DNA of 6,776 nt from Nitrospira sp. (GTDB lineage: Bacteria > Nitrospirota > Thermodesulfovibrionia > Thermodesulfovibrionales > SM23-35), in contig VGWY01000143.1 in the NCBI GenBank assembly GCA_016873575.1, positions 1 to 6,776 on the forward strand. The letters run 5' to 3'. Numbering within the stretch: position 1 is the first letter of the stretch; each line of letters starts with the position of its first letter. This document shows, one piece after another, positions 1 through 6,210 of this stretch. A model generated the notes under the pieces. That model was not told the origin of the DNA. It ran no database searches and saw nothing but the letters and a program-made list of their open reading frames with translations. Position numbers and translations under genes: made by a program.

Positions 1-1166
1 GACGTTTTGTGCCTGAAACCCTCATGCCTGCACTTGAGGAACTTGAGAAGGCGTTCTTTCAATCCAAAAAAGATAAGGATTTTCAAAGAGATCTCAAACA
101 TCTCCAGAAGACATACATAGGACGCCCTACCCCACTCTATTTTGCACAACGATTTACCGAATATCTCGGTGGGGCAAAGATATATCTGAAGCGCGAGGAC
201 CTTGCACATACCGGCGCACATAAAATAAACAATGCCCTTGGACAGGCATTGCTTGCAAAGAGGATGGGGAAAAAAAGGATCATCGCTGAAACAGGCGCAG
301 GACAGCACGGCGTGGCAACTGCAACCGGTGCTGCGCTTGTAGGCCTTGATTGTGAAATTTACATGGGTACTGAGGACATGGAAAGGCAGGCACTGAATGT
401 ATTCAGGATGCGACTCCTCGGCGCAAAGGTAACAGAGGTACCAATTGGTTCAAGGACGCTAAAGGATGCAATTAATGAGGCATTACGCGACTGGACAACC
501 AATGTCCGCACAACACATTATGTCCTTGGTACAGTTTTTGGACCCCATCCATTCCCTGTCATGGTGCGAGATTTTCAATCTATTATCGGGAAAGAGGCAA
601 AAAAACAGATACTTGATGCTGAGGGCAGACTCCCTGATTATCTCATTGCATGCGTTGGCGGAGGAAGCAATGCGATGGGATTGTTTCATGCTTTTTTAAC
701 GCCTCACGTCTCACGCTTCACGCCTCACGTTAAGATGATTGGGGTTGAAGCTGGTGGAAAAGGTATCGAGACAGGAGAACATGCTGCCCGTTTTGCCGGT
801 GGCTCACTTGGTGTATTTCAGGGATGTAAGAGTTATCTTTTGCAGGATGATGATGGAAATGTCCTCGGAACACACTCTGTCTCAGCAGGTCTTGATTATG
901 CATCTATCGGCCCAGAGCATCCCTATCTGAGAGATAAAGGACGTATTGAATACACATATGCGACTGATGACGAAGCACTATCTGCATTTGAGCTGTTATC
1001 GAAGATAGAAGGCATTATACCAGCACTTGAGTCTGCCCATGCACTTGCAGAGGTTATAAAACGTGCACCGAAGCTCTCCAGAGAAATAATTATCATAGTA
1101 AATCTCTCAGGACGGGGGGACAAGGATGTCCAGCATGTAGCACGGATTAAAGGGATAGAGCTGTGA
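1..1166 (+). CDS. trpB: Tryptophan synthase beta subunit (5' end outside window)
   Basis: TrpB is the PLP enzyme that condenses indole with L-serine to make L-tryptophan, working in the cytosol as an alpha2-beta2 complex with TrpA. The frame is already open at base 3 and reads R-F-V-P-E-T-L-M-P-A-L, the family's conserved N-terminal stretch. The GTG at 9 is therefore an internal valine codon, and about 15 residues are missing upstream compared with E. coli TrpB. Counting from base 9, the PLP lysine is K72 in HTGAHKINN, followed by AETGAGQHG (catalytic Glu), the phosphate-binding GGGSNAMG and LSGRGDKD near the C terminus. The oddity is residues 231-241 (TPHVSRFTPHV), about 7 residues longer than E. 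coli here and encoded by a heptamer repeat at 699-730. The stop overlaps the trpA start. All catalytic motifs are intact, so the enzyme is expected to be functional. Confidence 0.97.
   Translation, partial: RFVPETLMPALEELEKAFFQSKKDKDFQRDLKHLQKTYIGRPTPLYFAQRFTEYLGGAKIYLKREDLAHTGAHKINNALGQALLAKRMGKKRIIAETGAGQHGVATATGAALVGLDCEIYMGTEDMERQALNVFRMRLLGAKVTEVPIGSRTLKDAINEALRDWTTNVRTTHYVLGTVFGPHPFPVMVRDFQSIIGKEAKKQILDAEGRLPDYLIACVGGGSNAMGLFHAFLTPHVSRFTPHVKMIGVEAGGKGIETGEHAARFAGGSLGVFQGCKSYLLQDDDGNVLGTHSVSAGLDYASIGPEHPYLRDKGRIEYTYATDDEALSAFELLSKIEGIIPALESAHALAEVIKRAPKLSREIIIIVNLSGRGDKDVQHVARIKGIEL
699..730 (+). repeat. Heptamer tandem array ACGYYTC inside trpB
   Basis: Four units (699-705 ACGCCTC, 706-712 ACGTCTC, 713-719 ACGCTTC, 720-726 ACGCCTC) and a partial fifth (ACGT) follow each other without spacers. 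They are read in frame as TPHVSRF then TPHV, a 7-residue peptide period. The stretch falls between FHAFL and KMIGVEAGG. In E. coli TrpB the matching loop is about 7 residues shorter, which corresponds to three heptamers (21 bp). The repeat is read directly from the bases; calling it a late insertion is inference from the length difference. Confidence 0.85.
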
Positions 1167-1942
1167 CATCAAGGATTGCAAAGACATTTAAAGAATTAAA
1201 GGTTAAGGGCAAGAAGGCGTTCATCCCATATATTATGGCCGGGGATCCCTCTCTTGAGAAGACAAAGGAGATTGTGTTCTTGTTTGAGGAGTGCGGAGCA
1301 GATATTATTGAGCTTGGTGTGCCATTTTCAGATCCGCTTGCAGATGGCCCAACCATACAGCAGGCATCTGAAAGGGCATTAAACAATGGCGTGACCTTAA
1401 GAAGGGTTATTACACTCGTAAAAGATTTGAGGCAAAATACACAGATACCCATTGTTCTTATGACCTATTACAATCCTGTATTCAAATATGGCGAAGAGGA
1501 TTTTGTGCATGATGCCAGGGAAGCAGGAGTAGATGGTATTATTATTCCGGATCTTCCACCGGATGAGGCAAAAAACTTTGTAAGACTATCAAGGATGTCA
1601 AATCTTGATACTATTTTTCTCCTTGCCCCAACATCAACACCTGACAGGATAAAAAAGGTAGCAAAGAACTCGACTGGTTTTATATACTATGTCTCTATAA
1701 CAGGGATAACAGGAGCCAGGCTTTCCCTTGATGGCTCAATAGAATCATTGTTAGCAGAAATAAGGAAATACACGAACAAGCCGGTTGCAGTCGGTTTCGG
1801 GATTGCTACACCTGAGGAAGCCTCAACAGTGGCAAAGGTATCCGATGGTGTGATAATAGGCAGTGCAATTGTAAAAAGACTTCATGAATCTTCTGATACG
1901 TTAAGAAGTTATCTTATGCGTCTAAGGGAGGCAATAAATTGA
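1163..1942 (+). CDS. trpA: Tryptophan synthase alpha subunit
   Basis: TrpA is a TIM-barrel enzyme that cleaves indole-3-glycerol phosphate to indole and glyceraldehyde-3-phosphate and channels the indole to TrpB. The 259-aa length is normal. Catalytic residues are visible as Glu50 and Asp61 in IELGVPFSDPLADGP. PDLPPDEA, the mobile-loop region GITGAR, and the phosphate-binding GFGIATPEEA and IIGSAIV follow in the expected order. The start is GTG at 1163, whose GTGA overlaps the trpB stop. An AAAGGGAT ribosome binding site at 1149-1156 is well spaced, and the resulting MTSRIAKTF N terminus matches the family. The 4-bp overlap suggests translational coupling, which suits equal production of the two subunits. 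Confidence 0.97.
   Translation: MTSRIAKTFKELKVKGKKAFIPYIMAGDPSLEKTKEIVFLFEECGADIIELGVPFSDPLADGPTIQQASERALNNGVTLRRVITLVKDLRQNTQIPIVLMTYYNPVFKYGEEDFVHDAREAGVDGIIIPDLPPDEAKNFVRLSRMSNLDTIFLLAPTSTPDRIKKVAKNSTGFIYYVSITGITGARLSLDGSIESLLAEIRKYTNKPVAVGFGIATPEEASTVAKVSDGVIIGSAIVKRLHESSDTLRSYLMRLREAIN
1924..1931 (+). promoter_or_regulatory. Strong Shine-Dalgarno supporting a TTG start
   Basis: AAGGGAGG lies within the 3' end of trpA, 7 bases before the TTG at 1939. It is the best ribosome binding site in the window and decides the start of the GAF/HD-GYP gene: no ATG is nearby, and the TTG overlaps the trpA stop as TTGA. Confidence 0.8.
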
Positions 1943-3033
1943 GCACTATCCTTGAGAAGAAGGTCGAACAATTGAATACACTGATGGAACTTTCCTCACT
2001 CATCAATTCAACCCTCGATACAAGAGAAATAAGAAAACGGGCAATTGAGGCTGCAACGAAACTCATGGATGCAGAGGCAGGAAGCCTTATGCTCGTTGAT
2101 CAGGAAACTGGTGAACTCTTTTTTGAGGTCGCACTCGGAGAAAAGGGGGATAAACTCAAAGAGATACGGCTGAAAAAGGGAGAAGGGATTGCAGGATGGG
2201 TTGCAGATCATGGAGAACCGATCATCATCCATGATGTACAGACAGACCACAGATTCTTTAAGACAGCAGACGAAAAGAGTGCATTTATTACCAGGGATAT
2301 GGTTTGTGTTCCTGTAAAAACAAAGGACAAGGTCTTAGGAGTCCTCGAGGCAATAAACAAAAGAAATGGCACGTTTGATGAAGAGGATAAAGAGGCACTC
2401 ATGGCACTCGGAAATCAGGTTGCGACTGCGATAGAGAATGCAAACCTTTACCAGGAGCTCAAAGAGACATTTTATGGTACAGCACAGGCACTTGCCGAGA
2501 CGATAGAAAAACGGGACCCTTATACAGGAGGTCATACAAGAAGGGTAATGAATTACAGTTCGGCTATAGGAAGGTCAATGGGGCTTTCAAAGAAGCAAAT
2601 GGAAGACCTCAAGCTCGCTGCTATCCTCCACGATGTAGGGAAGATCGGCGTCAGGGATAATGTCCTCCTCAAAGAAGATAGGCTCACTGCCGATGAAATT
2701 GAAAAAATGAATATGCATCCAAAATATGGGGCTGAAATCCTGAACCATGTCAAACAACTAAAAGATATTATACCCGGTGTTCGTGGGCACCATGAAAGGG
2801 TTGATGGCAAAGGGTATCCTGATAAAAAGAGCGGAAACGATATTCCTCTCATAGCGAAGATCATAACAGTTGCAGATACATTTGATGCAATGACGACAGA
2901 CAGGCCTTACCGGAAGGCACTGAGTAATGAAACTGCCCTTGGGGAATTAAAGAAGAATATCGGTACCCAATTTGACCGGGAAGCAGTTGAGGCATTTATC
3001 AAGGCATGGAAAGAGATGGAGATTGTGTTATGA
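1939..3033 (+). CDS. GAF domain / HD-GYP cyclic-di-GMP phosphodiesterase
   Basis: A predicted cytosolic two-domain signalling enzyme of 364 aa with no membrane segment. Residues about 1-30 form a short helical leader. Residues about 25-170 are a GAF sensor domain (AGSLMLVDQETGELFFEVA, GEGIAGWVADHGEPIIIHDV, VCVPVKTKDKVLGVLEAIN). A helical linker joins it to an HD-GYP domain at about 180-364. The HD-GYP metal and signature residues are complete: the His of GGHTRRV, H231-D232 in LHDVGKIG, the His of MHPKYG, the His pair of GHHERVDGKGYP with G292-Y293-P294, and DTFDAMTTDRPYR. Complete HD-GYP domains hydrolyse c-di-GMP to pGpG or GMP, so activity is likely here; the GAF ligand cannot be told. The gene starts with TTG behind a strong SD and overlaps both neighbours by 4 bp. 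Confidence 0.93.
   Translation: MSTILEKKVEQLNTLMELSSLINSTLDTREIRKRAIEAATKLMDAEAGSLMLVDQETGELFFEVALGEKGDKLKEIRLKKGEGIAGWVADHGEPIIIHDVQTDHRFFKTADEKSAFITRDMVCVPVKTKDKVLGVLEAINKRNGTFDEEDKEALMALGNQVATAIENANLYQELKETFYGTAQALAETIEKRDPYTGGHTRRVMNYSSAIGRSMGLSKKQMEDLKLAAILHDVGKIGVRDNVLLKEDRLTADEIEKMNMHPKYGAEILNHVKQLKDIIPGVRGHHERVDGKGYPDKKSGNDIPLIAKIITVADTFDAMTTDRPYRKALSNETALGELKKNIGTQFDREAVEAFIKAWKEMEIVL
3018..3021 (+). promoter_or_regulatory. Shine-Dalgarno placing the MBL start at 3030
   Basis: GGAG ends 8 bases before ATG 3030, which overlaps the stop of the previous gene as ATGA. An in-frame ATG exists at 3006, but starting there would add eight residues (MERDGDCV) unlike the family before the conserved MKLRVLGSSGA. 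Confidence 0.65.
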
Positions 3034-3791
3034 AGCTGAGAGTATTGGGAAGCTCTGGAGCAGAATTACAGGGACATAATCCACCGGCATTCTTAATAGA
3101 TGATTGCTTTCTCCTTGATGCAGGCACCATTGGGGCATCGCTCAATGAGGCTCAACAGTGGAAGATACGCGGTATATTGTTAACACACTCACATCTCGAC
3201 CACATCAGGGGAATTCCCTTCCTCGCTGACAATCTCATCCTCAGAAACAAAAAACACTTTGTTACCATAATGAGTATCAAACCTGTTCTTGATGCATTAA
3301 AAAACAATCTTTTAAATAACACCATATGGCCTGATTTTACGAGGATTCCAGATACAAAAACCTCTGTGCTGAAACTCAAGATAATAAAAACCGGGCAATC
3401 ATTTCGTGTTTGTGGGTATAAAATTGCCGCATACCCTGTGACCCATGCTGTGCCTGCTGTTGGGTATATTGTGACGAACCAAAAAGGCAGACGAATCCTC
3501 TACACAGGTGACACCGGCCCTACAGATGCAATATGGAGGGCTGCCAAAGGGATACATTGTGCAATCATAGAGGTGTCTTTCCCGAACAGGATGGAGGATT
3601 TGGCGATTATGACAGGACATCTTACTCCAAAACTGCTTCTGAAGGAAATAGAGAAGATGGAGGATCCTCCAGAGAAGATTTTGATTACCCATCCAAAACC
3701 GCAATACTTTCAACAGATTAAAAAACAGATAGAAACACTCCATATAAAGAATATCGACATACTCACAGACGGCGAAACATATGAGATATAA
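3030..3791 (+). CDS. MBL-fold metallohydrolase, class II cyclic-nucleotide phosphodiesterase-like
   Basis: A 253-aa soluble metallo-beta-lactamase-fold enzyme with no signal peptide. The N terminus MKLRVLGSSGAE is the usual first strand of the fold. The dinuclear metal site is readable: H53-S-H55-L-D57-H58 (HSHLDH), H139 in PVTHAVPAVGY, D161 in LYTGDTGPTD, H197 in TGHLTPK, and H221 in LITHPKP. The HSHLDHIRG stretch followed by a long helix resembles the class II cAMP phosphodiesterase family more than beta-lactamases or RNase Z, so hydrolysis of a cyclic nucleotide is the best guess. The substrate is unproven, and RNase Z-like or general phosphodiesterase activity remains possible. It is coupled by ATGA to the HD-GYP gene, so two predicted phosphodiesterases are made from one transcript. 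It is followed by the only sizeable gap in the window. Confidence 0.85.
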   Translation: MKLRVLGSSGAELQGHNPPAFLIDDCFLLDAGTIGASLNEAQQWKIRGILLTHSHLDHIRGIPFLADNLILRNKKHFVTIMSIKPVLDALKNNLLNNTIWPDFTRIPDTKTSVLKLKIIKTGQSFRVCGYKIAAYPVTHAVPAVGYIVTNQKGRRILYTGDTGPTDAIWRAAKGIHCAIIEVSFPNRMEDLAIMTGHLTPKLLLKEIEKMEDPPEKILITHPKPQYFQQIKKQIETLHIKNIDILTDGETYEI

Positions 3792-3795
3792 ATTT

Positions 3796-3809
3796 AGAAG
3801 TCAGAAGTC
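3796..3809 (+). repeat. Heptamer doublet AGAAGTC
   Basis: Two exact copies of AGAAGTC (3796-3802 and 3803-3809) begin 5 bases after the MBL stop and run straight into the palindrome at 3811. Two units alone could be chance. The 7-bp period and the position next to other heptamer arrays make it likely to belong to the same repeat class. Confidence 0.55.
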
Positions 3810-3810
3810 A

Positions 3811-3855
3811 AATCCCCCCATACCCCCCTTTAGAAAAGGGGGGCATGGGGGGATT
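3811..3855. repeat. 45-bp C/G-rich palindrome, copy 1 (intergenic)
   Basis: The element begins AATCCCCCC and ends GGGGGGATT. Its two 21-base arms pair at 20 of 21 positions around an AGA loop (3832-3834); the only mismatch is A3822 against C3844. It fills the centre of the gap before accD. A second copy with the same 45-bp core length lies inside folC at 5575-5639. The small size, palindromy and dispersed copies fit a REP- or MITE-like element. The RNA would form a very stable hairpin that could stall or protect transcripts, but no T-run follows, so it is not a standard terminator. Confidence 0.85.
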
Positions 3856-3859
3856 AATA

Positions 3860-3887
3860 ACTCGTCACTCATTACTCGTTACTGTCG
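3860..3887 (+). repeat. Heptamer array ACTCRTY before accD
   Basis: The units are ACTCGTC (3860-3866), ACTCATT (3867-3873), ACTCGTT (3874-3880) and a decayed ACTGTCG (3881-3887). The array ends 5 bases before the accD ATG at 3893, exactly where a ribosome binding site should lie, and contains no purine-rich SD. Together with the doublet and palindrome, repeats cover nearly all of 3796-3887. Confidence 0.75.
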
Positions 3888-3892
3888 TTAAA

Positions 3893-4726
3893 ATGCCCTG
3901 GTTTAAGAAAACAAAAGAGTTAAAGACCGACAGGAAGGGTAAAATACCTGAAGGTCTCTGGGTGAAATGCGATAGCTGCAAGGAGATCGTATACAGAAAG
4001 GAGATAGAAAAGAACCTCAAGGTCTGCCCAAAATGTAACTACCACTTCAGGATCAGTGCACGAGATCGTTTGAAACTCCTTGTTGACGAAGGCAGCTTTA
4101 CAGAATTAGATGAGAATCTTGTGTCAGGCGACCCGCTTCATTTCAAGGATACTATTTCCTATAAAGAAAGGCTAAAGGAAAATCAGCAGAAAAGTGGCCT
4201 CAAAGAGGCTGTAATTTCCGGAGATGCACTTATCAAAGGGCATCCAGTAAGCCTTGTTATCATGGACTTTTCCTTTATGGGTGGCAGTATGGGATCTGTT
4301 GTGGGTGAAAAGGTTTCAAAGGCAGCAGAACGTTCTATAGAAGAAAATCAGCCACTCATTATTGTCGCATCATCCGGTGGAGCAAGGATGCAAGAGGGTA
4401 TCTTCTCACTGATGCAGATGGCAAAGGTATCTGCTGCGATAGGCAGGTTGAAAGAGAACGGAATTCTTTACATCTCCATTCTCTGTGACCCAACATTTGG
4501 GGGTGTTACTGCAAGCTTTGCTATGCTCGGTGATATCATCATTGCCGAGCCCAAAAGCCTGATTGGTTTCGCAGGCCCGAGGGTAATAGAGCAGACTATC
4601 AAGCAGCCGCTTCCTGAGGGATTCCAACGGGCTGACTTCCTCCTTGAACACGGACTTATTGATATGGTTGTAGATAGGAAAAATCTCGAGGATATGCTCG
4701 CCAAGCTCCTCGACCTCCTCAGATGA
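3893..4726 (+). CDS. accD: Acetyl-CoA carboxylase carboxyltransferase beta subunit
   Basis: AccD and AccA together form the carboxyltransferase that moves carboxyl from carboxybiotin to acetyl-CoA, giving malonyl-CoA for fatty acid synthesis. The 277-aa product starts MPWFKK, like typical AccD. It carries the N-terminal zinc ribbon (C26-x2-C29 ... C45-x2-C48) and then the crotonase-type carboxyltransferase core: FMGGSMGSVVGEK, SSGGARMQEG (160-169), DPTFGGVTASFAMLGD and IGFAGPRVIEQT. An in-frame ATG at 3845 would add 16 residues encoded by the palindrome arm and the heptamer array; ATG 3893 fits the family better. Neither start has a well-placed SD, since repeats occupy the leader. How it is initiated is unclear. 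The stop overlaps folC as ATGA. Confidence 0.95.
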   Translation: MPWFKKTKELKTDRKGKIPEGLWVKCDSCKEIVYRKEIEKNLKVCPKCNYHFRISARDRLKLLVDEGSFTELDENLVSGDPLHFKDTISYKERLKENQQKSGLKEAVISGDALIKGHPVSLVIMDFSFMGGSMGSVVGEKVSKAAERSIEENQPLIIVASSGGARMQEGIFSLMQMAKVSAAIGRLKENGILYISILCDPTFGGVTASFAMLGDIIIAEPKSLIGFAGPRVIEQTIKQPLPEGFQRADFLLEHGLIDMVVDRKNLEDMLAKLLDLLR

Positions 4727-6210
4727 GTTACAGTGAGGCGATTCATTACCTCTATAATCTCCAGAAATACGGTATCAAATTAGGCCTCGATAATACAATC
4801 AGGCTCATGGAAATTCTCGGCAATCCTCAGCAATCATTTCAATCCATACATGTTGCAGGAACAAATGGAAAAGGCTCAACATCTGCAATTATTGCGTCTA
4901 TTCTGAAAACCGCAGGTCTGAAAGTCGGGCTATTCACATCGCCTCATCTGATAAGCTTCACAGAAAGAATCCGGATTAATGATGAGGAAATAGCAGAAGA
5001 TGAAGTTATAAACCTTACTGAAGAGATTAGAAAAAAAATTTCATCCTTCGGCAAGCTCAGGATGCATAGTGAGCCTGTCGAACTAAATCCAACTTTCTTT
5101 GAATTTGTTACAACAATGGCATTTCTTTATTTCCAAAGAAAAAAGATAGATATTGCAATAATAGAAGTCGGTATGGGTGGAAGGCTTGATGCTACAAATG
5201 TCATTGTACCTGAGGTATCTGTAATCACAAATGTAAGTTGTGACCACAGGGAATTTCTCGGCAATACCCTTGAGGAAATTGCAAATGAGAAGGCAGGCAT
5301 TATTAAAAACAGCATACCGGTTGTGGTCTCATCTCAGTCATCCGAGGTCTTAGGGGTCATTGAAACAAAGGCTGACGAAAAAAATACAAAGGTTTATCTT
5401 TATGGAAGAGATTTTTCTTCAGTATCTAAAAAAGAAGATATTTCAGGGATCTACTTTGACTATTTGAGTGGAGAATCAGTAATTAGAGACCTTTATCTGC
5501 CCCTTACAGGAGAACATCAGTTGCAAAACGCCTCTGTTGCTATAAAGGCTGTTGAACTTCTCAATTCAACCAGTAATCCACCCTCCCCCCCTTTAGTAAA
5601 GGTCGGTACGACTCGCAACCGAGGGGGTAAGGGGGGATTTGTCTCATTACCTTATATAACTCAAGATATCATAAGAGAAGGCCTTAAGAATGTCAGATGG
5701 CCTGGCAGGCTTGAGATAATAAATGAAGACCCACCAATACTAATAGATGGTGCACATAATCCGGCAGCAGCCGTAGCCCTGTTGAATGCTCTATTAAGAA
5801 ACTTTTCAGGAAAATATGAAAAAATTATCCTTATACTCGGCATCATGGGTGATAAAGACATAAAAGGTATTATGGAACCTCTCCTCCCATTAGCTTCTGA
5901 GATAATTTTGACTGCTCCTCATTACGAGCGTGCAGCCTCTCCTGCAAAACTCAAAGAAATTGCAGCAGAATTAGGATTCTCTCATGTTCAGGTTGCACCT
6001 ACGGTCAAGGATGCTATTGAAATGGCAACAAAAGTAGGGGCAAGGATTAAGGATCAAGGGGTAAAAATCTCGAATCAGCGAAACAATTCTTTATTACCCC
6101 TTACCCCTTACCCCTTACCCCTCATCGTGGTTACCGGTTCTTTCTACACAATAGGCGAGGCAAAGGAAGTGCTTGGACAAAAAGGTGTGCTCACAAGGCT
6201 CAGGGAATGA
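4723..6210 (+). CDS. folC: Folylpolyglutamate synthase / dihydrofolate synthase, with repeat-encoded insertions
   Basis: FolC adds glutamate to dihydropteroate and to folates in an ATP-dependent, Mur-ligase-like reaction in the cytosol. Landmarks in order are the P-loop GTNGKGST (46-53), TSPHLISFTERIRIN, EVGMGGRLDATN from E148, CDHREFLG with H175, EKAGI with K190 (position of the carbamylated lysine), WPGRLEI and DGAHNP (342-347) in the C-terminal domain. The ATG overlaps the accD stop, with no SD in front, so coupling is likely. At 495 aa it is some 60 residues longer than usual FolC. The excess matches repeat-encoded stretches: F109-E120 (36-bp palindrome), N285-F306 (45-bp palindrome with nested insert) and about R440-L467 (heptamer runs). 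None interrupts a catalytic motif and the frame stays open, so a working enzyme is likely. Whether it is bifunctional cannot be told. Confidence 0.95.
   Translation: MSYSEAIHYLYNLQKYGIKLGLDNTIRLMEILGNPQQSFQSIHVAGTNGKGSTSAIIASILKTAGLKVGLFTSPHLISFTERIRINDEEIAEDEVINLTEEIRKKISSFGKLRMHSEPVELNPTFFEFVTTMAFLYFQRKKIDIAIIEVGMGGRLDATNVIVPEVSVITNVSCDHREFLGNTLEEIANEKAGIIKNSIPVVVSSQSSEVLGVIETKADEKNTKVYLYGRDFSSVSKKEDISGIYFDYLSGESVIRDLYLPLTGEHQLQNASVAIKAVELLNSTSNPPSPPLVKVGTTRNRGGKGGFVSLPYITQDIIREGLKNVRWPGRLEIINEDPPILIDGAHNPAAAVALLNALLRNFSGKYEKIILILGIMGDKDIKGIMEPLLPLASEIILTAPHYERAASPAKLKEIAAELGFSHVQVAPTVKDAIEMATKVGARIKDQGVKISNQRNNSLLPLTPYPLPLIVVTGSFYTIGEAKEVLGQKGVLTRLRE
5047..5082. repeat. 36-bp palindrome in folC, in frame
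   Basis: TTCGGCAAGCTCAG on the left mirrors GTGAGCCTGTCGAA on the right around ATGCAT. Of 18 base pairs, 14 are Watson-Crick and one is G-T. The element is exactly codon-aligned, 12 codons giving F109 to E120 (FGKLRMHSEPVE). It sits between the helix EEIRKKISS and the conserved TFFEFVTT, where FolC normally has only a short loop. The TTCGRCARGCTCA type of arm is a familiar look for dispersed intergenic palindromes in bacteria. It differs in sequence from the C/G-rich palindrome. Confidence 0.75.
5575..5639. repeat. C/G-rich palindrome copy 2 with nested 20-bp insert, in folC
   Basis: It begins AATCCACCC and ends GGGGGGATT. Removing 5603-5622 leaves exactly 45 bases, the same length, arm order and TTTAG-centred loop as the copy at 3811-3855. 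The 20-base segment has its own 5-bp terminal inverted repeat (TCGGT ... ACCGA) and an inner GTCG-GTA-CGAC hairpin. The whole stretch, with one further base, makes 22 codons N285-F306 (NPPSPPLVKV ... GGKGGF), rich in Pro and Gly, in the linker before the FolC C-terminal domain. Confidence 0.8.
6042..6076 (+). repeat. Degenerate heptamer run in folC
   Basis: A loose 7-bp rhythm is visible: AAGGATT (6042-6048), AAGGATC (6049-6055), AAGGGGT (6056-6062), AAAAATC (6063-6069), TCGAATC (6070-6076). Only the first two units are near-identical, so this may be a decayed array or chance. It encodes part of a segment absent from ordinary FolC. Confidence 0.35.
6094..6121 (+). repeat. Heptamer array TTACCCC x4 in folC
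   Basis: Four exact copies of TTACCCC begin on a codon boundary at L458 and encode LPLTPYPLP before the conserved IVVTGSFYTIGEA strand. One unit in inverse orientation (GGGGTAA) lies at 6058-6064. The perfect identity of the units suggests recent expansion or active maintenance. Confidence 0.9.

Noticed and set aside
9..11. GTG at 9 as the trpB start codon
   Set aside because: The frame is open upstream and reads R-F before V-P-E-T-L, the conserved TrpB N-terminal motif. The GTG is an internal valine and the gene begins before the window.
3006..3029. ATG 3006 as the MBL gene start
   Set aside because: It would extend 28 bases into the HD-GYP gene and add residues unlike the family. ATG 3030 has a well-spaced GGAG and gives the usual MKLRVLGSSGA start.
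3811..3855. Palindrome as an intrinsic terminator of the upstream genes
   Set aside because: The stem is strong, but it is followed by AATAACTCG rather than a T-run, and another copy lies within folC, where termination would destroy the gene.
3845..3892. ATG 3845 as the accD start
   Set aside because: The 16 added residues are encoded by the palindrome arm and heptamer array and do not resemble AccD. MPWFKK at 3893 matches the family's start. Kept only as an unlikely alternative.
4468..4746. Antisense reading frame of 92 codons opposite accD, and similar ones opposite trpA and the HD-GYP gene
   Set aside because: They lie wholly opposite genes with clear family motifs, show no recognisable protein features and have no supporting ribosome binding sites.
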